From the NCBI RefSeq assembly GCF_003149145.1, contig NZ_QGDQ01000022.1, forward strand, positions 1 through 64,000: a stretch of DNA of 64,000 nucleotides, in the 5' to 3' direction. Below, in pieces: positions 39,980 to 50,918 of this stretch. Under the pieces are notes generated by a model. The model ran no database searches. It was given only the letters and a program-made list of their open reading frames with translations, and was not told the DNA's origin. Source of the DNA: Quadrisphaera granulorum (lineage in GTDB: Bacteria > Actinomycetota > Actinomycetes > Actinomycetales > Quadrisphaeraceae). The position numbers and the translations under genes were made by a program. Within the stretch, counting starts at the first letter, position 1, and each line of letters opens with the position of its first letter.

Positions 39980-41115
39980 GACGCGTCCTTTCCGACGGTG
40001 GCCTTCTGCGAGACCTTCTCCGGCGTCCTGTCCGGCGCAGTCGCCGGAGCCTTGTCCGTGACGGACGGTGTGGCCTGGATGGCCGCGGCACGGACGTGCG
40101 CGGCGGCGTCGAGCTCAGCACCGTGGCGCAGCTGTTCGGCGACGTCGGGCCCACGGCCCGTTGCATGGGCCTCCGCCAGGCCGACGTGGCTGTCGGCCTC
40201 GGCGTCCAGCACCGCGAGGCCGTGGGTGAGCACCTCGCCGTAGATGTCGTCGGGGTCGAGGCGGCGCAGCTCCTCGGCGAGGCAGTCGCGGTTGGACCGC
40301 CGCGGCAGCGCCAGCCGCCGCTCGGGCTGCCCCGGCTGGGTGAGGGTGGCCACGCGGCTGTCGGGGCGGGCCAGCTCGATGACGCCCGAGGGCCGCTCGA
40401 GCCGGACCCCGACGATGCCGCCCCCGGCGGGCCCGCTGACTCGCGTCACCGGGCACTGCAGCGCGAGCGCCAGCCACGCCGCCAACAGCTCCGTGCTGGG
40501 GCTGTTGCTGGCGCCGGTGACCGTCGCGGAGGTCACGACGTCGGCCGGGACCTGGTCGAACGCGGCGGCGAGCAGACCCCGCCACAGCGTCAGGCGCGAC
40601 CACGCGAAGTCGGTGTCGCCCGGCACGTGGTGGGCCGCGAGCCGGTGCAGCGCAGCCACCGGGTCGGGGCTGGCCGCCGCGTCGGTGATGCGCCGCTGCG
40701 CCATCGAGCCGATGGGATCGGTGGCGGGGTGCTCGGGCGCCTCGCCGGGCCACCACACCACGACGGGCGCGTCGGGCAGCAGCAGCGGGATGACCATCGA
40801 CGCGCCGTGACCGGTGAGCGGCCCGTAGCTGCGCAGCACGATCACCTCGCTGGCGCCCGCGTCACCGCCCACCCGGATCTGACCGTCCAGGCGGGAGGTT
40901 CCACGCTCGTCGGCGGCTGCCAGTACGAGGATCCGGCACGGGTGCTCCCGGCTGGCGTCGTTGGCGGCCTCGATGGCGGCCTCGGCGTGCTCGTCGTCGG
41001 TGGGGACCACGAGCGTCAGCACCCGGCCGAGCGCCACGGCACCGCCGCTGTCACGCAGGTGCACGAGCCGCTTGGCGATGGCGGCGGTCGAGGTGCGGGG
41101 CATGTCGACGATCAA
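39976..41115 (-). CDS. opcA: glucose-6-phosphate dehydrogenase assembly protein OpcA
   Basis: OpcA is needed for assembly and redox control of glucose-6-phosphate dehydrogenase in cyanobacteria and actinobacteria. The 379-residue product begins MIVDMPRTSTAAIAKRLVHL, matching the family start, and contains GGAVALGRVLTLVV and VVWWPGEAPEHPATD. The start is TTG 41115, with AGGAGGG six bases upstream. It lies directly after zwf and overlaps pgl. Confidence 0.95.
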   Translation of the reverse strand: MIVDMPRTSTAAIAKRLVHLRDSGGAVALGRVLTLVVPTDDEHAEAAIEAANDASREHPCRILVLAAADERGTSRLDGQIRVGGDAGASEVIVLRSYGPLTGHGASMVIPLLLPDAPVVVWWPGEAPEHPATDPIGSMAQRRITDAAASPDPVAALHRLAAHHVPGDTDFAWSRLTLWRGLLAAAFDQVPADVVTSATVTGASNSPSTELLAAWLALALQCPVTRVSGPAGGGIVGVRLERPSGVIELARPDSRVATLTQPGQPERRLALPRRSNRDCLAEELRRLDPDDIYGEVLTHGLAVLDAEADSHVGLAEAHATGRGPDVAEQLRHGAELDAAAHVRAAAIQATPSVTDKAPATAPDRTPEKVSQKATVGKDAS

Positions 41116-41121
41116 CGGACG

Positions 41122-41128
41122 CCCTCCT
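41122..41128 (-). promoter_or_regulatory. strong ribosome binding site deciding the opcA TTG start
   Basis: AGGAGGG on the minus strand is six bases before TTG 41115. The translation then begins MIVDMP, the usual OpcA N-terminus. Confidence 0.8.
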
Positions 41129-41164
41129 CGGACGAGTGGTCGGTGCAGGAGGCCCCGCTGGCGT

Positions 41165-42718
<1,554 letters not shown>

Positions 42719-42773
42719 CAGTGGTTCACCTGACCGGACATGCGACGAGCGGTAACGATCTGCAGCGAAACAA

Positions 42774-43913
42774 TCACTCGTGGCTGCTACCGCCGGCCAG
42801 GGCAGCCGCGCGCTCGAGCTCGTCGCGGACGGAGTCGCCGAGCTCGGTCCAGGACTTCTCGAACTTGTCGACGGCCTCGGTCTCGAGGTCCTCGACGACC
42901 TTCGTGTAGGAGATGCCCAGGCGCTCCAGACCGTCCATGACCTGCTCGGCCTCGGCGTAGGATCCCTTGATCGTGTCACCGGTGACCGTGCCGTGGTCGG
43001 CGAAGGCCTCCATGGTGGAGCCCGGCATGGTGTTCACGACGCCGTCGGTGACGAGCTCGCTGACGTACAGGGTGTCCGGGTAGGCCGGGTCCTTGACGCC
43101 GGTGGAGGCCCACAGCGGGCGCTGCACCTGAGCGCCGGCCTCGGCGAGCACCTGCCAGCGCGGGGAGGAGAAGACCTCCTCGTACGCCTGGAAGGCCAGG
43201 CGGGCGTTGGCCAGGGCGGCCTTGCCGCGCAGCGCCTTCGCCTCGTCGGTCCCGATCTTGTCGAGCTGCGGGTCGATCGCGGTGTCGACGCGGGAGACGA
43301 AGAAGCTCGCCACCGACGCGATGGGGGCCAGGTCGATGCCCTTCTCGCGGGCCTGCTCGAGGCCGGTGAGGAAGGCGTTCATCACGGCGCGGTAGCGGTC
43401 GAGGGAGAAGATCAGCGTGACGTTGACGCTGATGCCCTCGGAGATCGCCGCGGTGATGGCCGGCAGGCCCTCCACGGTCGCGGGGATCTTGATGTAGAGG
43501 TTCTCGCGGTCGACGGCGGACCACAGCACGCGGGCCGACTCGATGGTCGCGGCGGTGTCGCGCGCCAGGCGCGGGTCGACCTCGAGGGAGACGCGGCCGT
43601 CGCCCTTGCCACCGGTCTTGTCGTGGATCGGGCGCAGCACGTCGCACGCCTCGCGCACGTCGCGCGTGGTGATCTGGAAGACGGCCTCGTCGATGTCGAC
43701 GCCGGCCGTCGCGAGCTCGCGGACCTGGTCCTCGTAGCGGTCGCCCTTCTTGAGGGCGGTCGCGAAGATCGTGGGGTTGCTCGTGACGCCCGCGACGCTG
43801 TACTCGGCGACGAGGCTGGCGAGGCGCCCGGTCTGCACGAGCTCGCGGGACAGGTCGTCGAGCCAGACGGCGACGCCGGCCTCGGAGAGGGCGGCGAGGT
43901 TCGCGTTGGTCAT
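42774..43913 (-). CDS. tal: transaldolase
   Basis: Transaldolase moves a three-carbon unit between sugar phosphates in the non-oxidative pentose phosphate pathway. The 379-residue product is of the longer actinobacterial/cyanobacterial type. [15 protein letters not shown] and the Schiff-base Lys region [13 protein letters not shown] (about residue 140) are present, as is [24 protein letters not shown] a few bases before ATG 43913 supports the start. A terminator hairpin separates it from tkt upstream. Confidence 0.97.
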   Translation of the reverse strand: MTNANLAALSEAGVAVWLDDLSRELVQTGRLASLVAEYSVAGVTSNPTIFATALKKGDRYEDQVRELATAGVDIDEAVFQITTRDVREACDVLRPIHDKTGGKGDGRVSLEVDPRLARDTAATIESARVLWSAVDRENLYIKIPATVEGLPAITAAISEGISVNVTLIFSLDRYRAVMNAFLTGLEQAREKGIDLAPIASVASFFVSRVDTAIDPQLDKIGTDEAKALRGKAALANARLAFQAYEEVFSSPRWQVLAEAGAQVQRPLWASTGVKDPAYPDTLYVSELVTDGVVNTMPGSTMEAFADHGTVTGDTIKGSYAEAEQVMDGLERLGISYTKVVEDLETEAVDKFEKSWTELGDSVRDELERAAALAGGSSHE

Positions 43914-44036
43914 GTGATCGCTCCAGGTGAGGTCAAGGTCAGTCGGATCGGGACGTCTGACGTCTCTGCTTGCCGATCGGCGCGGCGGACCGGAATGTGA
44001 GCGATCTCGCAGGTGAGAGGCCGATCGGGAGAAATC

Positions 44037-44075
44037 GTGCGCCGGCGGCGGGCCACCGGACCGCCGCCGGCGCAC
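44037..44075 (-). terminator. hairpin after tkt
   Basis: A perfect 15-bp stem (44037-44051 with 44061-44075) and a 9-nt loop lie just downstream of the tkt stop on the minus strand. It probably reduces read-through into tal. Confidence 0.8.
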
Positions 44076-44083
44076 GAGGTGGG

Positions 44084-46282
44084 TCAGCGGTCGCCGGTGC
44101 CGCCGGTCGGCGACGAAGAGCCCGCGACCGAACCGGGGCTGTCGCCGCCGGCCACGGCCTGCAGCGACTCGTGCGCCTTGGCGACGACGTTCTCGGCGGT
44201 GAAGCCGAACTCCTTCATGAGGCGGGCACCGTCGGCGGAGGCGCCGAAGTGCTCGATGGAGACCGTGCGGCCGGCGTCGCCGACGATGTCGCGCCAACCG
44301 GCGGCGACACCCGCCTCGACGGACACGCGCGCCTTCACGGTCGGGGGCAGCACGGACGCGCGGTAGGCGTCGTCCTGCTCGGCGAACCACTCGCGGCACG
44401 GCATGGACACCACGCGGGTGCCGATGCCCTCGGCCTGGAGCTGCTCGCGGGCCGCGACGGCGATCTCCACCTCGGAGCCCGTGGCCACGATGATGACCTG
44501 GAGGTCACCCTCGGCGTCGGCCAGCACATAGCCGCCCTTGAGCGTGCCCTCGGCAGCGCCGAAGACCTCGCGGTCGTAGACCGGCAGGTTCTGGCGCGAG
44601 AGCACCACACCCGTCGGGCTGTCGGTGTGCTCGAGCGCACCGCGCCACGCGTACGCCGTCTCGTTGGCGTCGGCCGGGCGGACCACGGCCAGACCCGGGA
44701 TGAGACGCAGCGCGGCGACGTGCTCGATCGGCTGGTGGGTCGGGCCGTCTTCACCCAGACCGATGGAGTCGTGGGTCCAGACGAAGATCGACGGGATCTC
44801 CATCAGCGCAGCCAGACGCACCGAGGCGCGCATGTAGTCGCTGAACTGCAGGAACGTGCCGCCGTAGGCACGCGTGCCGCCGTGCAGGACGATGCCGTTG
44901 ATGGCGGCGCCCATGGCGTGCTCGCGGATGCCGAAGTGCAGCGTGCGGCCGTAGGGTCCGCCGCTCCACGAGCGGGTCTGGCGCGAGACCGGGAGGAAGG
45001 AGGGCTCGCCCTCCATCGTCGTGTTGTTGGACTCGGCGAGGTCGGCCGAGCCGCCCCACAGCTCCGGCAGCACGCTGGCGAGGCCGGTGAGGACCTCGCC
45101 CGAGGCCTTGCGGGTGGACACGGCCTTGCCGGCCGGGAAGGACTTCAGGGACTCGGTCCAGCCCTCGGGCAGGGTGCGGGTCTTGAGGCGGTCCAGCAGC
45201 GCGGCACGCTCGGGGTTCGCGGTGCGCCACGCGGCGAAGCGGGCGTCCCACCCGTCGGCGCCGCCGCGGACGGCCTGGGTGCGAGCGGCCAGGCCGCGGG
45301 TGCGCTCGAGCACCTCGTCGTCGACGGCGAAGGTCTTCTCCGGGTCCAGCCCGGTGATGGCCTTGAGGGCCTTGATGGCCTCGTCGCCGAGGGCGGCGCC
45401 GTGCGACTTGCCGGTGTTCTGCAGCTTCGGCGTGGGCCACGCGATGATCGTGCGCAGCACGATGAAGCTCGGACGGCCGGTCTCGGCCTTGGCCGCCTGC
45501 AGCGCGTCCCACAGTGCCTGGACGTCTTCCTTGTAGCCCTCGCCGTCGCCGTGGTCACCACCGCGGGTCCAGTCGACCGTCTGCACGTGCCAGCCGTACG
45601 CCTCGTACCGCTTGGCGACGTCCTCGGTGAACGCGATGTCGGTGACGTCCTCGATGGAGATCGAGTTCGAGTCGTAGATGACCGTGAGGTTGCCCAGCTC
45701 CTGCGTGCCCGCGAGCGAGCTCGCCTCGCCGGAGATGCCCTCCTCGAGGTCACCATCGGAGGCGATGGCGTACACGTGGTGGTCGAACACGGACTCGCCA
45801 GGGGCGGCGTCCGGGTCGAGCAGGCCACGCTCGCGGCGAGCGGCCATGGCCATGCCCACCGCGTTGGCAACTCCCTGGCCCAGCGGGCCGGTGGTCACCT
45901 CGACGCCCTTGGTGTGCTTGTACTCGGGGTGGCCCGGGGTCTTCGAGCCCCAGGTGCGCAGCGCCTTGAGGTCGTCGAGCTCGAGCCCGAAGCCACCCAG
46001 GTACAGCTGGATGTACTGCGTCAGCGCCGAGTGGCCGGCCGACAGGACGAAGCGGTCACGCCCGTCCCACGTGGTGTCGGTCGGGTCGTGCTGCATGAGC
46101 TTCTGGTAGAGCAGGTACGCCAGCGGCGCGAGGCTGATCGCGGTGCCGGGGTGGCCGTTGCCGACCTTCTGCACGGCGTCGGCGGCAAGCGCGCGCACCG
46201 TGTCGACGGCGCGCTGGTCGACGTCGTCCCATGTGAGGGTGCTCTTCGAGGTACTCGGAGCGATGGCCTGGGTCTGGGTCAC
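44084..46282 (-). CDS. tkt: transketolase
   Basis: Transketolase moves two-carbon units with thiamine diphosphate as cofactor. The 732-residue product has [20 protein letters not shown] at the N-terminus, the ThDP motif region [20 protein letters not shown] (about residue 165), [20 protein letters not shown] and [20 protein letters not shown] 46282 has GAAGGA about seven bases upstream. It is divergent from ctaB across a 266-bp region with an imperfect direct repeat. Confidence 0.98.
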   Translation of the reverse strand: MTQTQAIAPSTSKSTLTWDDVDQRAVDTVRALAADAVQKVGNGHPGTAISLAPLAYLLYQKLMQHDPTDTTWDGRDRFVLSAGHSALTQYIQLYLGGFGLELDDLKALRTWGSKTPGHPEYKHTKGVEVTTGPLGQGVANAVGMAMAARRERGLLDPDAAPGESVFDHHVYAIASDGDLEEGISGEASSLAGTQELGNLTVIYDSNSISIEDVTDIAFTEDVAKRYEAYGWHVQTVDWTRGGDHGDGEGYKEDVQALWDALQAAKAETGRPSFIVLRTIIAWPTPKLQNTGKSHGAALGDEAIKALKAITGLDPEKTFAVDDEVLERTRGLAARTQAVRGGADGWDARFAAWRTANPERAALLDRLKTRTLPEGWTESLKSFPAGKAVSTRKASGEVLTGLASVLPELWGGSADLAESNNTTMEGEPSFLPVSRQTRSWSGGPYGRTLHFGIREHAMGAAINGIVLHGGTRAYGGTFLQFSDYMRASVRLAALMEIPSIFVWTHDSIGLGEDGPTHQPIEHVAALRLIPGLAVVRPADANETAYAWRGALEHTDSPTGVVLSRQNLPVYDREVFGAAEGTLKGGYVLADAEGDLQVIIVATGSEVEIAVAAREQLQAEGIGTRVVSMPCREWFAEQDDAYRASVLPPTVKARVSVEAGVAAGWRDIVGDAGRTVSIEHFGASADGARLMKEFGFTAENVVAKAHESLQAVAGGDSPGSVAGSSSPTGGTGDR

Positions 46283-46334
46283 TGAGCTGTCCTTCTCTCC
46301 GCGCGGCGCGGGAAAGGCTGCCGCGCGCGCATCT

Positions 46335-46396
46335 CGTCCAGTGGTGCGGCTCTGTCGCTGTTGTGTCGTCCAGGAGTGCGGCTCGCTGTTGCTGTG
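46335..46396. repeat. imperfect ~32-bp direct repeat in the tkt/ctaB intergenic region
   Basis: CGTCCAGTGGTGCGGCTC at 46335 and CGTCCAGGAGTGCGGCTC at 46367 head two similar blocks of about 30 bp. The role is unknown. They lie in the divergent promoter region. Confidence 0.6.
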
Positions 46397-46548
46397 AGCC
46401 TACTCACCGCCGACACGTCACCCGAATGGCGGTCTGCCACTTTCTGAGACCGCTGGGCCGTACAGTTGCTTCGTCCGTGCCCTGGGGGTGCCGCGCCCAC
46501 TGGCGCGCCCCCGCCAGGCCCCTGCTTCAGCGAGGACCGCGACCACCC

Positions 46549-47493
46549 GTGACCGCCGTCGAGGACGCCCGTGGCGCCCGCACCCGCTGGACCCGGCGCC
46601 AACGCGTGGCCGGTTTCGTCGCGCTCACCAAGCCGCGCATCATCGAGCTGCTCCTCATGACCACGGTGCCGACGATGATGCTCGCCCAGCGCGGTCTTCC
46701 GCCCCTGTGGCTGCTCGGCGCGACGCTCGTGGGCGGCACCCTGGCGGCGGGCAGCGCCAACGCGCTGAACTGCTACATCGACCGCGATATCGATATGCGG
46801 ATGCACCGCACGGGCAAGCGCCCGCTCGTGACGGGCGTGGTCACGCCGCCGGAGGCGCTCGTCTTCGGCCTCGCGCTCGGCGTGCTGTCGGTGGCGTGGC
46901 TCGGGCTCGTCGTCAACGGACTCTCGGCGCTCCTCGCGGCGCTGGCCATCGCGTTCTACGTGGTCGTCTACACGCTCGGGCTCAAGCGACGCACGAGCCA
47001 GAACATCGTCTGGGGCGGCGCCGCCGGGTGCATGCCCGTGCTCATCGGCTGGTCGGCGGTCACCGGGTCGCTGAGCTGGGCGCCGTGGGTGCTCTTCGCC
47101 GTCATCTTCCTGTGGACCCCGCCGCACTACTGGCCGCTGTCCATCAAGTACCGCGCCGACTACGCCGAGGTCGGCGTCCCCATGCTGCCGGTGGTGGCGT
47201 CGCCGCTGACCGTCGGCCGCCAGGTCGTCGCCTACGCGTGGGCGATGGTCGCGGCCACCCTGGTGCTCGTGCCGATCGCCCCCACCGGCCCGGTGTACGC
47301 CATCGCCGCGGTGCTGCTCGGCGGCTGGTTCCTTGTCGAGTCGCACGGCCTGCTGCGCCGCGCCCGCAAGGTGACCTCTGCCGACGAGGTCGGCGCCATG
47401 CGCCTCTTCCACACCTCGATCAGCTACCTCACGCTGCTGTTCCTGGCGCTCGCCGTCGACGCCGTCCTCCCGCTGCAGCCGCTCTTCTCCTGA
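46549..47493 (+). CDS. ctaB: heme o synthase (protoheme IX farnesyltransferase)
   Basis: CtaB adds a farnesyl group to heme b to make heme o, the precursor of heme a for cytochrome oxidase. The UbiA-type membrane prenyltransferase of about 314 residues has [14 protein letters not shown], the first Asp-rich motif in [20 protein letters not shown], the second region [16 protein letters not shown], and about nine hydrophobic helices. GTG 46549 gives normal length; the frame is open upstream, and GTG 46477 lies ten bases after TACAGT, so a longer form is possible. It is convergent with ctaA. Confidence 0.95.
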   Translation: MTAVEDARGARTRWTRRQRVAGFVALTKPRIIELLLMTTVPTMMLAQRGLPPLWLLGATLVGGTLAAGSANALNCYIDRDIDMRMHRTGKRPLVTGVVTPPEALVFGLALGVLSVAWLGLVVNGLSALLAALAIAFYVVVYTLGLKRRTSQNIVWGGAAGCMPVLIGWSAVTGSLSWAPWVLFAVIFLWTPPHYWPLSIKYRADYAEVGVPMLPVVASPLTVGRQVVAYAWAMVAATLVLVPIAPTGPVYAIAAVLLGGWFLVESHGLLRRARKVTSADEVGAMRLFHTSISYLTLLFLALAVDAVLPLQPLFS

Positions 47494-47710
47494 CGCGCTC
47501 GGGCTTCGGCTCTCCGCGGCGCCATCCCGTGCCAGTGAGGGAATGGTGCGGATCCCCCCCGGCGCGGTCGTTCTGGGTCGCGGCAGTGCTGCAGCCGTGG
47601 GTGATGAGGACGACGACGGGCGCCGTCGGCTCGGCGGCAGCCGTCCGTAGGGCGTGCGTGACCGCGCGCTGGGCCACGTCCCTGCCCGCGCTGGCGCAGT
47701 CCAGGGGCAC
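47429..47710 (-). CDS. small hypothetical ORF in the ctaB-ctaA gap
   Basis: The 346-bp gap 47494-47839 between convergent ctaB and ctaA holds this GTG-started frame of 93 residues. Its first 70 codons show the G/C third-position bias of real genes, and [18 protein letters not shown] is not low-complexity. The C-terminal 20 residues are Arg/Ala-rich and overlap the 3' end of ctaB on the other strand. The frame stays open about 25 codons upstream of the GTG without another start codon, so it could be a gene remnant. I do not recognise it. Confidence 0.3.
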   Translation of the reverse strand: MPLDCASAGRDVAQRAVTHALRTAAAEPTAPVVVLITHGCSTAATQNDRAGGDPHHSLTGTGWRRGEPKPERVRRRAAAAGGRRRRRAPGTAA

Positions 47711-47797
47711 GCGGAGGCCGTTCCTGCCCCTGGACTCCGCCAGCGCGAAGCCACCAAGCAGCCACGACGAAACCCTCGCGTGGAGCTACCCGGCCGT

Positions 47798-47842
47798 GCC
47801 GGGCATCAGTCGGGCATCACTCGGGCCATCACCCGGGCTTCA
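47798..47842 (-). repeat. four tandem 11-12-bp repeats beginning at the ctaA stop codon
   Basis: On the minus strand the array reads TGAAGCCCGGG, TGATGGCCCGAG, TGATGCCCGAC, TGATGCCCGGC. Each unit begins with TGA, and the first TGA is the ctaA stop codon. Confidence 0.85.
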
Positions 47843-48898
47843 GCGACTGGGGACGACGACGCCCGCGTCCGTACGCTCGCGCAGCGAGGTCCACAACGCC
47901 GTCACCGCAACCACCAGCAGGCATGCGCCGAGCATGTGCAGCGCCACGAGCACCACCGGCAGGTCGGTGGCGTACTGGACGTACCCGATGAGCCCCTGGA
48001 CGAGGACGACGCCGAGCACCCACCAGGCCCGGCGCCGGGCGGTGGGCGTTGACGGGGCGACGTGCAGCGCCACGAGCAGACCCACGAGCAGACCTACGAG
48101 CAGCAGCACGAGGTCGGCGTGGAGCCAGCTGACGGTGCGCGGGTCGAAGCCGTAGCGGGCGGGCTGGTCGGCGTCGCCGGAGTGCGGACCCGACCCCGTG
48201 ACGACGGTGCCGACGACGAGCACTGCTGCTGTCGTCGCCGAAAGGGCCACCGCGAGCGTGCGCACTGCCGGTGGCACGACGGGTCGCGGGTCGCCGTCGC
48301 CCTCACCGGCGCGCAGGTACAGCAGCGTGGAGACCGCGATCAGCGCCATCGAGATGAGGAAGTGCGCCGACACGGTGATCGGCGAGAGGTCGGTGTGCAC
48401 CGTGATGCCACCGACCACGGCCTGCACGAGCACGCCGAGCACCGGCAGCAGCGCCACCACCCGCAGCCGCGGACGCGGCGGCCGCAGGAGCACCACGGCG
48501 AGCAGCGCGGCGACGGCGAGCAGCCCGACGGGGCCGGTGAGCAGCCGGTTGCCGAACTCGATGTACTTGTGGAAGCCCTCGGCCTGGTGGACGACCGGGG
48601 TCACGGAGCCGTCGGCGCAGGTCGGCCAGTCGGGGCAGCCGAGGCCCGAGCCGGTGAGCCGCACCACACCGCCGGTGATGACGATGACGACCTCGGCGAC
48701 GAGGTTCGCTAGCAGCACCGGCCGCAGCCAGCGACCGCTGCGGACGCCGGCGAGGAACCGCTCCCGCGCGCCGGTCCCGTCCGGGGCGCCCGTAGCGGCC
48801 GGGACCGCTGGGGACGACGGAGACGCGGAGGCGTGCGACGTCGTCGGGGTGGCGCCGGGGTCCTGGGCGCGGCGGCGGGGCTCGGTGCTCGACGACAC
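47840..48898 (-). CDS. ctaA: heme A synthase (COX15/CtaA family)
   Basis: CtaA oxidises the C8 methyl of heme o to make heme a. The membrane protein of about 352 residues has eight predicted helices. The conserved Cys pair is in the first outer loop (GLGCPDWPTC), and the heme-ligand His residues are in GFHKYIEFGNRL, TVSAHFLISM, WLHADLVLL and ALHMLGACLL. GTG 48898 is supported by TACCCT ending six bases upstream. The first 45 residues are a polar low-complexity tail. It is convergent with ctaB. Confidence 0.95.
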   Translation of the reverse strand: MSSSTEPRRRAQDPGATPTTSHASASPSSPAVPAATGAPDGTGARERFLAGVRSGRWLRPVLLANLVAEVVIVITGGVVRLTGSGLGCPDWPTCADGSVTPVVHQAEGFHKYIEFGNRLLTGPVGLLAVAALLAVVLLRPPRPRLRVVALLPVLGVLVQAVVGGITVHTDLSPITVSAHFLISMALIAVSTLLYLRAGEGDGDPRPVVPPAVRTLAVALSATTAAVLVVGTVVTGSGPHSGDADQPARYGFDPRTVSWLHADLVLLLVGLLVGLLVALHVAPSTPTARRRAWWVLGVVLVQGLIGYVQYATDLPVVLVALHMLGACLLVVAVTALWTSLRERTDAGVVVPSR

Positions 48899-48904
48899 CT
48901 CAGA

Positions 48905-48910
48905 AGGGTA
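48905..48910 (-). promoter_or_regulatory. -10 element of ctaA, leaderless configuration
   Basis: TACCCT on the minus strand ends six bases before GTG 48898. No ribosome site is present. Confidence 0.6.
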
Positions 48911-48999
48911 GGCGCCCGTTGGATGCCGTCCGTGCGCCGCGCGGTTTGCTGGGGCGAACGTCACCGCCTCCGCCGTGGCGGCCGCCCGACCCGTGAGCG

Positions 49000-49033
49000 C
49001 GGCGTCAGCTCCACGTGGCGGCGTCAGCTCCAC
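49000..49033. repeat. 19-bp-period duplication spanning the ABC permease stop codon
   Basis: CGGCGTCAGCTCCAC occurs at 49000-49014 and 49019-49033. On the minus strand each copy contains GAGCTGACG, and the TGA in the higher-numbered copy is the permease stop codon (49026-49024). Confidence 0.85.
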
Positions 49034-49830
49034 TTGAAGGTGCGGACCACCAGCGCCGCCGCCCCGGCCGCCCACGCGAGCAGCACGGCGCACGGCCCGA
49101 GCGCCAGCGTGCCGTCCAGGGTGGCGGCCCTCACGGCGTCCCCCAGGGCCGATGACGGCAGCACGGCCAGCAGCGGTGCGGCGGCTCCGGCCGCCTCTCG
49201 CGGCACGAGCAGCCCCGCCCCCGCGAGCAGCACCCAGGCGAGGTTGGCCACCGCCAGCACGGCCTCGGCCCTCAGCGTGCCTGCCAGCAGCAGTGCCAGC
49301 GCCGCGAACGCCGCCGTGCCGAGCAGGAGGGTGAGCAGGAGCAGGGGGACGGCGGCGCCTCCGGCGGCGAGCGGCCGCCACCCCAGCGCCAGCGCCAGCG
49401 CGCTCAGGACCACCACCTGCAGTGCCTCGACGACGAGGACCGCCACCAGCCGGCCCAGCAGCAACCCGGAGCGCCCCAGCGGTGTCGTGGCGAGCAGCCG
49501 TAGCACGCCGTAGCGGCGGTCGAAGCCGAGCGCGATCGCCTGGCCGGTGAACGCGGTGGACAGCACCGCCAGCCCCAGGACCCCGGGGGTGACGACGTCG
49601 ATCCGCGGCAGCCCGCCCAGCGACGCCGGCACGACGGCCGCCCCCACCGGCGTCCGCGCGAGCACCAGCAGGGCCAGCGCCGGCAGCACCAGGCTCACGA
49701 GCACCTGCTCGCCGTTGCGCAGCAGCACGCCCACCTCGAACCGCGACTGCGCCGCCACCCGTTGCGCCGCCGGGGCGGCCCCGCCCGCGGGAGCCAGCTC
49801 CAGCACAGCGGGGCCTGCCTGCGAACTCAC
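49024..49830 (-). CDS. ABC-2 type transporter permease
   Basis: This 268-residue membrane protein has six hydrophobic helices and the ABC-2 permease pattern, including the segment GFDRRYGVLRLLATTPLGRSGLLLGRL before the second helix group. It forms an exporter with the ATPase encoded just upstream. Its GTG start overlaps the ATPase stop by four bases (GTGA). The substrate is unknown. The next gene in the same direction is ctaA, which in actinobacteria often has such an exporter nearby. Confidence 0.88.
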   Translation of the reverse strand: MSSQAGPAVLELAPAGGAAPAAQRVAAQSRFEVGVLLRNGEQVLVSLVLPALALLVLARTPVGAAVVPASLGGLPRIDVVTPGVLGLAVLSTAFTGQAIALGFDRRYGVLRLLATTPLGRSGLLLGRLVAVLVVEALQVVVLSALALALGWRPLAAGGAAVPLLLLTLLLGTAAFAALALLLAGTLRAEAVLAVANLAWVLLAGAGLLVPREAAGAAAPLLAVLPSSALGDAVRAATLDGTLALGPCAVLLAWAAGAAALVVRTFKWS

Positions 49831-50783
49831 GCTGCCCACTGCGAGGGACCTCCCGTCAGTTCCAGCACGACCTCCTCCAGGGAGCGTCGTCCCACCACGA
49901 GTCCTTCGGGGAGCACGCCCTGGGCCGCGCACCACGAGGCGGCGGTGGCCACGACCTGCGGGTCGACAGCGCCCGGGCGCAGCGCCGTGACCTCGTACCG
50001 TCCGGGGGCCGTCTCGTCGGTGGTCACGGTGGTCGGCAGGGCCGCGCGCAACCCGTCGAGCGGCAGGTGGGCCGGCGCGCCGAACCTCAGGACCTCCGGG
50101 CCGGACGAGGTGAGTTGCGTCACGGTGCCCGAGGCCACCGCACGGCCCTCGCGGACGACGACGACGGCGTCGGCGAGGCGCTCGGCCTCCGCCATGGAGT
50201 GCGTGGTGAGCAGGACGGCGACGCCCGCGGCGCGCAGCTGCTCCAGGAGGTCCCACACGACGGCGCGGGCGTGCGGGTCCAGCCCCGTGCTGGGTTCGTC
50301 GAGGAAGGCCAGCTCAGGACGGCCGACGACGGCGCACGCCAGCGCCAGCCGCTGCCGCTGCCCGCCGGAGAGGCGCCGCACCGAGGTACGCCCGAAGCCG
50401 TCGATTCCCAGCAGGGCCGCCAGGGCGTCGACGTCCATTGGCCGGGCGTGCTGCGCTGCCACCAGCCGGAGCACGGCCAGGGCCGGGGCGCCACCTGGCA
50501 GTCCGCCGTCCTGCAGGAGCACGCCCGTGCGCGAGGACAGGGCGCGGCCGTCGCGGCGAGGGTCCAGGCCGAGTACCGACAGATGGCCGGAGTCGGCGCG
50601 GCGCAGCCCCGTGCAGCACTCCACCAGGGTGGTCTTGCCGGCGCCGTTGGGACCGAGGACGGCGGTCACCTCGCCCCGCCGGGCCACGAGGTCGAGCCCG
50701 TCCAGTGCGGTGAGCCGCCCGTACCGCTTGACCAGTCCGCGCACCTCCAGCGCGGCGGCTTCCTCACCGCGGGGGTTCTGCAC
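49827..50783 (-). CDS. ABC transporter ATP-binding protein
   Basis: This 318-residue ATPase of the daunorubicin-resistance/CcmA-like export type has Walker A GPNGAGKTT (about residue 48), signature RLSGGQRQRLALA, Walker B LAFLDEPSTGLD and the switch His in TTHSMAEAERL. The C-terminal 100 residues form the usual extra domain of this subgroup. GTG 50783 is chosen because TAGACT ends seven bases upstream. It is coupled to the ABC-2 permease. Confidence 0.92.
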   Translation of the reverse strand: MQNPRGEEAAALEVRGLVKRYGRLTALDGLDLVARRGEVTAVLGPNGAGKTTLVECCTGLRRADSGHLSVLGLDPRRDGRALSSRTGVLLQDGGLPGGAPALAVLRLVAAQHARPMDVDALAALLGIDGFGRTSVRRLSGGQRQRLALACAVVGRPELAFLDEPSTGLDPHARAVVWDLLEQLRAAGVAVLLTTHSMAEAERLADAVVVVREGRAVASGTVTQLTSSGPEVLRFGAPAHLPLDGLRAALPTTVTTDETAPGRYEVTALRPGAVDPQVVATAASWCAAQGVLPEGLVVGRRSLEEVVLELTGGPSQWAA

Positions 50784-50790
50784 GCCCGGG

Positions 50791-50796
50791 AGTCTA
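50791..50796 (-). promoter_or_regulatory. -10 element of the ABC exporter operon, leaderless configuration
   Basis: TAGACT on the minus strand ends seven bases before GTG 50783. Confidence 0.6.
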
Positions 50797-50895
50797 GGTC
50801 GGGCCACCGACACCACCCGGGACCCAGCCCGCCCCGGACGTGCGTCTGATCACGCCCGGGCGATCGTCGGACGGCGGGGGAAGGGGATTAGGGCA

Positions 50896-50918
50896 CCATG
50901 GTGTTGTGCAAACCATGG
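50896..50918. promoter_or_regulatory. dyad at the sufR start, candidate SufR operator
   Basis: CCATGGT and ACCATGG form a 7-bp inverted repeat with a 9-bp spacer that covers the sufR start codons. SufR proteins repress their own suf operon from such sites. The exact match to a known SufR site could not be tested. Confidence 0.4.
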
